Part shown: positions 60,284-64,000 of the stretch, piece after piece | Layout of the letters: the number at the start of each line of letters is the position of its first letter | Position numbering within the stretch: position 1 is the stretch's first letter | Assembly (NCBI RefSeq): GCF_003863965.1 | Contig: NZ_RRCN01000001.1 | Span: forward strand, 1,560,702 to 1,624,701 | Reading direction: 5' to 3' | From: Paenibacillus oralis | Lineage (GTDB): Bacteria > Bacillota > Bacilli > Paenibacillales > Paenibacillaceae | DNA: 64,000 nt | Translations under genes and position numbers: made by a program | The notes under the pieces: generated by a model | Seen by the model: the letters and a program-made list of their open reading frames with translations, nothing else | What the model was told of the DNA's origin: nothing | Databases searched by the model: none

Positions 60284-61675
60284 TTAACCCTGGGCCCCCA
60301 TGCCGTTTTCCGGAACGGAAACAGGCTTCACGAGCGCTTTTTTCTCCCAGGCCCGGCTTCTCCAGCGAAGCAGCATGATAACCCCGCGCAGCCATTCGTC
60401 CACCACAAAAGCGATCCATACGCCAAGCAGCCCCATCCCGAAATGAACGCCCAACGCATAAGCAAGCGGCACGGAAACTCCCCACATCGAGAGCACGCCC
60501 ATCAAGACGGGAAAACGCGCATCCCCGGCGGCGCGCAGCGAATTGATGATGACCATATTGAAGGTCCGGCCGGGTTCGAGTACGATGGAAAGCAAAAAAA
60601 TACTCGCTCCGGCGGCGATGATCCCGGGGTCCTTCGTGAACATGCCGATTAGCTCATGCCGGAATATCGCTGCCGCACTGACGATAGCTAAAGTTAATAC
60701 AAAGCTGATCCTCACGCTTTTCATGAGCCGCTTGTAGGCTGCTTTCATTTCCCCCGCACCGACCATTTGACCGACAATAATTTCCGTACCCGCCCCGATT
60801 GCCATCGCAAGCGCCATAAAATAGTTGGATACGTTCATGACGTAAACATGGGTGTTTAACGCCGTAATTCCGATCATATTGACAAAACTGATAATCATGA
60901 GGTACTGCGACTGCCAGGAGAGATGCTCGCCCGCGGCAGGCAAGCCGACGCTCAAAATCTGTTTCAAGTAGGAACCGTTCCAGGTAATATAATCCTTTCC
61001 GCGAATTGGTGCAGGAACCCGCCGATACAAAATGATAAAAAGAACGACGATGCCCAGCAAACGGCTAACGACCGTCGATATAGCCGCACCCGTCACGCCC
61101 CACTCCGGAAAGCCCAGGTTCCCGAAAATGAGCAAATAATTTCCTGTCACATGAATGATATTGACGCCTAGAGTTACGAACATAACACTTTTGGTGTGTC
61201 CGCTCGAACGGATGACCGACGACACCGCATAAGAGAGCGCCTCAATCCACATAAAACCGCCGATGATCTTTAAATAATGGCTTGCGATTCCGATTTGTTC
61301 GGGATCTAACTTCAACAGATGCAGGAGAGGCTCCCCATAAAAAACGAGAACCAAGCTGACGAGAATCCCGAAAATCAGGTTCAGCGTAATGGCCAGCGCC
61401 GAAATGCGGCTCGCCTCTTTCTCCCGCCCGGCGCCGATATACTGGGAGACCGCGACGCTGGTGCCGATGCCGACAAAGCCGAACATCAGAATGCAGAAGT
61501 AGATAATTTCGTTGGCCAAACCTACTGCCCCGGTCGCCTTATCGGAGATGCGGCTTAACATAAACACGTCCACCGTGCCCAGCAGCATCCGCAGTACGGA
61601 ATCGACGAAAATGGGCCAAGTCACGGCAAAAAGACTAAGTTTCTTCCATGATGGAATACGATCTGTTAGTGTCAC
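60284..61675 (-). CDS. MATE-family multidrug/toxic compound efflux transporter
   Basis: A 463-residue transporter with twelve helices in two similar halves. It begins FAVTWPIFVDSVLRMLLGTVDVFMLS, then GTSVAVSQYIGAGREKEA; the second half opens VGLPAAGEHLSWQSQYL with MAIGAGTEIIVGQMVGAGE. MATE proteins expel cationic drugs in exchange for Na+ or H+. The start is GTG with TAGGAG upstream. No dedicated regulator is adjacent. Confidence 0.93.
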   Translation of the reverse strand: MTLTDRIPSWKKLSLFAVTWPIFVDSVLRMLLGTVDVFMLSRISDKATGAVGLANEIIYFCILMFGFVGIGTSVAVSQYIGAGREKEASRISALAITLNLIFGILVSLVLVFYGEPLLHLLKLDPEQIGIASHYLKIIGGFMWIEALSYAVSSVIRSSGHTKSVMFVTLGVNIIHVTGNYLLIFGNLGFPEWGVTGAAISTVVSRLLGIVVLFIILYRRVPAPIRGKDYITWNGSYLKQILSVGLPAAGEHLSWQSQYLMIISFVNMIGITALNTHVYVMNVSNYFMALAMAIGAGTEIIVGQMVGAGEMKAAYKRLMKSVRISFVLTLAIVSAAAIFRHELIGMFTKDPGIIAAGASIFLLSIVLEPGRTFNMVIINSLRAAGDARFPVLMGVLSMWGVSVPLAYALGVHFGMGLLGVWIAFVVDEWLRGVIMLLRWRSRAWEKKALVKPVSVPENGMGAQG

Positions 61676-62040
61676 GTTTTACAAGCTCCTACTATGTCTA
61701 TTCTTTTTTCACTTTCCCCAGTGTAGCGCCCGATAGGCCAACACGTCTATGTGTATTTTAGTTTATATAAAATCAAGTCGGGCTTCGCATTGATCTCGGG
61801 TGACAACATAAAGAAAAAAAGGGCGCGCCTACCTTACGAAGTCGTCAAACAAGCAAAATGTATGATTCTTCGTTGGCCAGGGTGGAATCTTTCGGCACAT
61901 TTTGAAACCGGCCCCAATGTAGTCGCAGATGTCAATTATGTTGCAAGCACCGTCAAGGATTGTCCGCCTGAAATCAAAGACTGTGCCGAACGATAATTGG
62001 CTAACATTCTGCACGATAGGCGGATTGTGACGCGATGCAG
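61676..62040. other. Intergenic region with a repeat fragment and no clear gene
   Basis: A short piece of the dispersed repeat is at 61792-61826 (GATCTCGGGTGACAACATAAAG). Beyond it, both strands have short open frames (for example plus 61751-61996) without ribosome binding sites or recognisable motifs. They may be decayed coding sequence. Confidence 0.5.
61792..61826 (+). repeat. Dispersed intergenic repeat, shortest copy
   Basis: The first 22 bp are identical to 43923-43944 and the AAAAAAAGGGCGC that follows is also shared. The rest of the repeat is missing. Confidence 0.8.
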
Positions 62041-62043
62041 AAC

Positions 62044-62081
62044 GAAACGGACTAGCGTAATGTCGAATGCTAGTCCGTTTC
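62044..62081. terminator. Hairpin over the end of the HxlR gene
   Basis: GAAACGGACTAGC pairs with GCTAGTCCGTTTC. The right arm covers the HxlR stop codon at 62070. On the minus strand the stem is followed by GTTCTGC, so termination is not certain. Confidence 0.55.
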
Positions 62082-62429
62082 TGTTTGTTCATTATTCGCC
62101 ATTTTGAGCTGCTTTCGCTCGACATGGGCCGCTCCCCATTGATGTAAGGATTCCAAAATCGGAGAAAGGCTCTTGCCGTATTCCGTGATGGAGTATTCCA
62201 CTTTCGGCGGGATTTGCGGATAAATGACTCGTTTAACGATCTCTTCCTCCTCCAATTCCCGTAGATGGAGCGTAAGCATCCTTTGAGTGATATCAGGCAG
62301 CAATCTTCTTAGCTCATTAAACCGCAAAGGTTTACCTTGAAGCAAATGATAAAGGATCATCGGCTTCCATTTGCCGACGATCGAATCCAGCGCCGCAACG
62401 AATTGACATTGGACAGGGTTCTTTTGCAT
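62070..62429 (-). CDS. HxlR-family regulator
   Basis: A 119-residue winged-helix protein with LDSIVGKWKPMILYHLLQG, RFNELRRLLPDITQRMLTLHLRELEEE and wing PQIPPKVEYSITEYG. The single Cys is at residue 8 in NPVQCQF, the usual place for the redox Cys of YodB/HypR. It is divergent from an azoreductase gene, the same arrangement as the yodB-regulated azoreductase of Bacillus. Confidence 0.92.
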   Translation of the reverse strand: MQKNPVQCQFVAALDSIVGKWKPMILYHLLQGKPLRFNELRRLLPDITQRMLTLHLRELEEEEIVKRVIYPQIPPKVEYSITEYGKSLSPILESLHQWGAAHVERKQLKMANNEQTETD

Positions 62430-62563
62430 ACGTCCGCCTCCCTTACAGTACCTTTTTTAATACTATACCACATTATTGTGCGTACTTCACAAATAAAATA
62501 TATATTATATGATTAACCCTAGAAAGGGTATTTAATATAATTACAGAAGGGAAGTTTTGATTC

Positions 62564-63196
62564 ATGGCAACAGTACTGTACATCACCGCACACCCCCTGG
62601 ATTCCCAGTCATCTTTTAGTCTCGCGGTAGGGGAAGAATTTATAGAAGCATATCGTCAAGCAAATCCAGCCGACGAAGTGATTCATTTGGATCTGTACAA
62701 AGAGAATATTCCGCAAATCGATGCCGATGTTTTACATGGTTGGGGAAAGATTCGGTCGGGTTCGTCTTTCGATCAACTGTCTGATGCGGAGAAATCAAAA
62801 GTAGCTCGTCATGAGGCGATTGTTGATCAATTCGTGGCTGCTGATAAGTACGTATATGTTTCCCCCATGTGGAATTTCTCGATCCCACCGGTTTTGAAAG
62901 CATACACGGATGCGACATCAGTTGCGGGTAAGACTTTCAGATATACCAAAAATGGTCCTGTAGGTCTGTTGTCCGGCAAGAAAGCCTTACACATTCAAGC
63001 TAGTGGTTCCGTTTATTCGGAAGGTCCGCTTGCTCCGGTTGAAATGGGATACAGCTATCTTAAAAAGGTTTTACAGTTCTATGGGATTCAATCTATTGAG
63101 GCGATTTTTGTTGAAGGAACGGCATCATTAGAGCAAGCTCCAGCTATTAAAGAAAAAGCAATTGCACATGCGAAGGAAGTTGCCAAACGTTTCTAA
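62564..63196 (+). CDS. azoR: FMN-dependent NADH-azoreductase
   Basis: A 210-residue flavodoxin-fold reductase. [19 protein letters not shown] binds FMN phosphate, [20 protein letters not shown] is the azoreductase signature, and [11 protein letters not shown] follows. It reduces azo and quinone compounds using NADH. AAGGGAAG precedes the ATG. The divergent HxlR regulator suggests induction by quinones or other electrophiles. Confidence 0.93.
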   Translation: MATVLYITAHPLDSQSSFSLAVGEEFIEAYRQANPADEVIHLDLYKENIPQIDADVLHGWGKIRSGSSFDQLSDAEKSKVARHEAIVDQFVAADKYVYVSPMWNFSIPPVLKAYTDATSVAGKTFRYTKNGPVGLLSGKKALHIQASGSVYSEGPLAPVEMGYSYLKKVLQFYGIQSIEAIFVEGTASLEQAPAIKEKAIAHAKEVAKRF

Positions 63197-63425
63197 TAAG
63201 GGGTTTGGCTGCAAGCTGAACGAGCGCCGCTTTTAGGAAAGAGCAGAGAGTGCAGTATCAGTCGTGGGGGCCAGATGGCTCTAACTTCTACTTTGGAGCG
63301 ATTGGAGGGATGGGTTCCCATCCCCTCTTCTGTTCTTTGAGTAACCTTCCCCTTTTTTCATGAACAGTAGCGTTGAGCACCTCGGCCCTTTCCAATCTGT
63401 AGTCTACATCCAGTGGACGTTGCTC

Positions 63426-63558
63426 TAACGGACACCAGCGACCTTATCCGCCCATTTCCCGGGTATTTCCCAGGCTAACGGACACACATGACCCTATTCC
63501 TCTCTAAACTAGTTCATCCAGGCCGATTTGAGGTAAATAAGAGCATCTGTGTCCGTTA
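63426..63558. repeat. Intergenic repeat with TAACGGACAC units
   Basis: TAACGGACAC occurs at 63426-63435 and 63476-63485, both followed by a four-base gap and GACC[TC]TAT. An inverted copy lies at 63549-63558. The surrounding 63197-63632 has no gene that I can support. Confidence 0.65.
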
Positions 63559-63632
63559 CATTTTGCAAACCTCCGTTTTTCCCCAAATAACGGCTCTGGT
63601 GTCCCTTAGCCCCCACGTCCCTCTTCTCCACA

Positions 63633-64000
63633 CTAAACTCTTTGAAAAGATTCAAAAGATCCCGGGCGCCGGCTCTGATAATCACTTACCAGCCGCTGCA
63701 TTTTTTCCACCGTGCCGTCTTGATGGGGAACATGGATGGAAACCGTCAGGTTTGAATCGTCCAAATACTGAAACGAAACAAGATCAAAATTCAAGGTCCC
63801 GAGATTCGGACACTGCAGTACCTTGGGAGCATCGATGGCATCGAGAACGTCATGGGTGTCCCAAAATTCCCGAAACTCGCTGCTAACTTGGCACAGCGCC
63901 TTGAACTGCTCAGACCACCAAGGGTCGTCAACGTGACGTGCATATCCGGCGTGGAATTTTGCGGCGATCCGCCGCGCATGCTGTTCCCATTGGTCCCCTT
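63633..64000 (-). CDS. MmyB-type ligand-binding domain of an XRE regulator, C-terminal part
   Basis: The frame is open from the window edge to a TAG at 63633, about 121 residues. It shows WEQHARRIAAKFHAGYARHV, DDPWWSEQFKALCQVSSEFREFW and a C-terminal FDLVSFQYLDDSNLTVSIHV. This is the pattern of the MmyB-like domain that follows an N-terminal helix-turn-helix. The DNA-binding part lies beyond the window. Such domains may bind fatty acids or similar ligands. Confidence 0.8.
   Translation of the reverse strand, partial: GDQWEQHARRIAAKFHAGYARHVDDPWWSEQFKALCQVSSEFREFWDTHDVLDAIDAPKVLQCPNLGTLNFDLVSFQYLDDSNLTVSIHVPHQDGTVEKMQRLVSDYQSRRPGSFESFQRV

Noticed and set aside
1..64000. CRISPR array, rRNA or tRNA genes, prophage modules
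   Set aside because: No regularly spaced repeats, rRNA segments, tRNA cloverleafs or phage structural genes were seen on either strand.

Overview
The window looks like chromosome of a Paenibacillus-type member of the Bacillales. Pointers are moderate base composition, Gram-positive ribosome binding sites, S-layer-homology domains, lipoproteins, a leucine T-box, a glycine riboswitch, a Fur box, a YesN-type AraC regulator, and several intergenic repeats. No tRNA, rRNA, CRISPR array or prophage was seen. Most of the window is accessory: small regulator-plus-enzyme or regulator-plus-transporter modules, often divergent, with several decayed gene copies between them.

Layout. 1-1.1 kb: 5' part of an IS1595-type transposase (minus strand) behind a promoter carrying two LexA boxes. 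1-6.5 kb: WYL regulator with a hydrolase, TMEM175-type channel, NlpC/P60 hydrolase, and a DUF2975/XRE/DUF817 operon. 6.8-11.8 kb: minus-strand operon of a LytTR regulator with a degenerate ABC-ATPase domain, an ABC-2 exporter and a SecA paralogue. 12-25 kb: MarR, MerR, HxlR, XRE and TetR regulators with DUF6544, a truncated nitroreductase joined to a truncated isochorismatase, oxidoreductases, a polysaccharide deacetylase, a DHDPS-like aldolase, a cation diffusion facilitator and a reductase-hydrolase fusion. 25-38 kb: carbohydrate and cell-surface section with an SLH-anchored acid phosphatase, AraC sensor plus solute-binding lipoprotein, PAS chemoreceptor-like protein, MerR/SDR pair, two tandem tiny basic proteins and a large GH16 glucanase.

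38-44 kb: SRPBCC/MerR operon and a Fur-controlled siderophore ABC operon. 44-46.6 kb: glycine riboswitch, amino-acid permease and HprK-like protein. 46.7-49 kb: remnants of DUF817 and leuA flank a TetR/MFS operon. 49-53 kb: two-component system, duplicated-domain lipoprotein, TerC protein. 53-55.4 kb: leuA behind a T-box leader that appears split by a MITE-like repeat. 55.5-64 kb: MarR/hydrolase, TetR/SnoaL/YhgE-like, MATE, HxlR/azoreductase, and the C-terminal part of an MmyB-type regulator.

The most notable points are the SOS-type promoter in front of a transposase, the SecA paralogue inside an ABC exporter operon, the riboswitch-permease-HprK operon, the interrupted T-box, a dispersed repeat family with at least five copies, and a tandem pair of unannotated basic micro-proteins. 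All functional calls are from reading the sequence and family knowledge; no database search was run.
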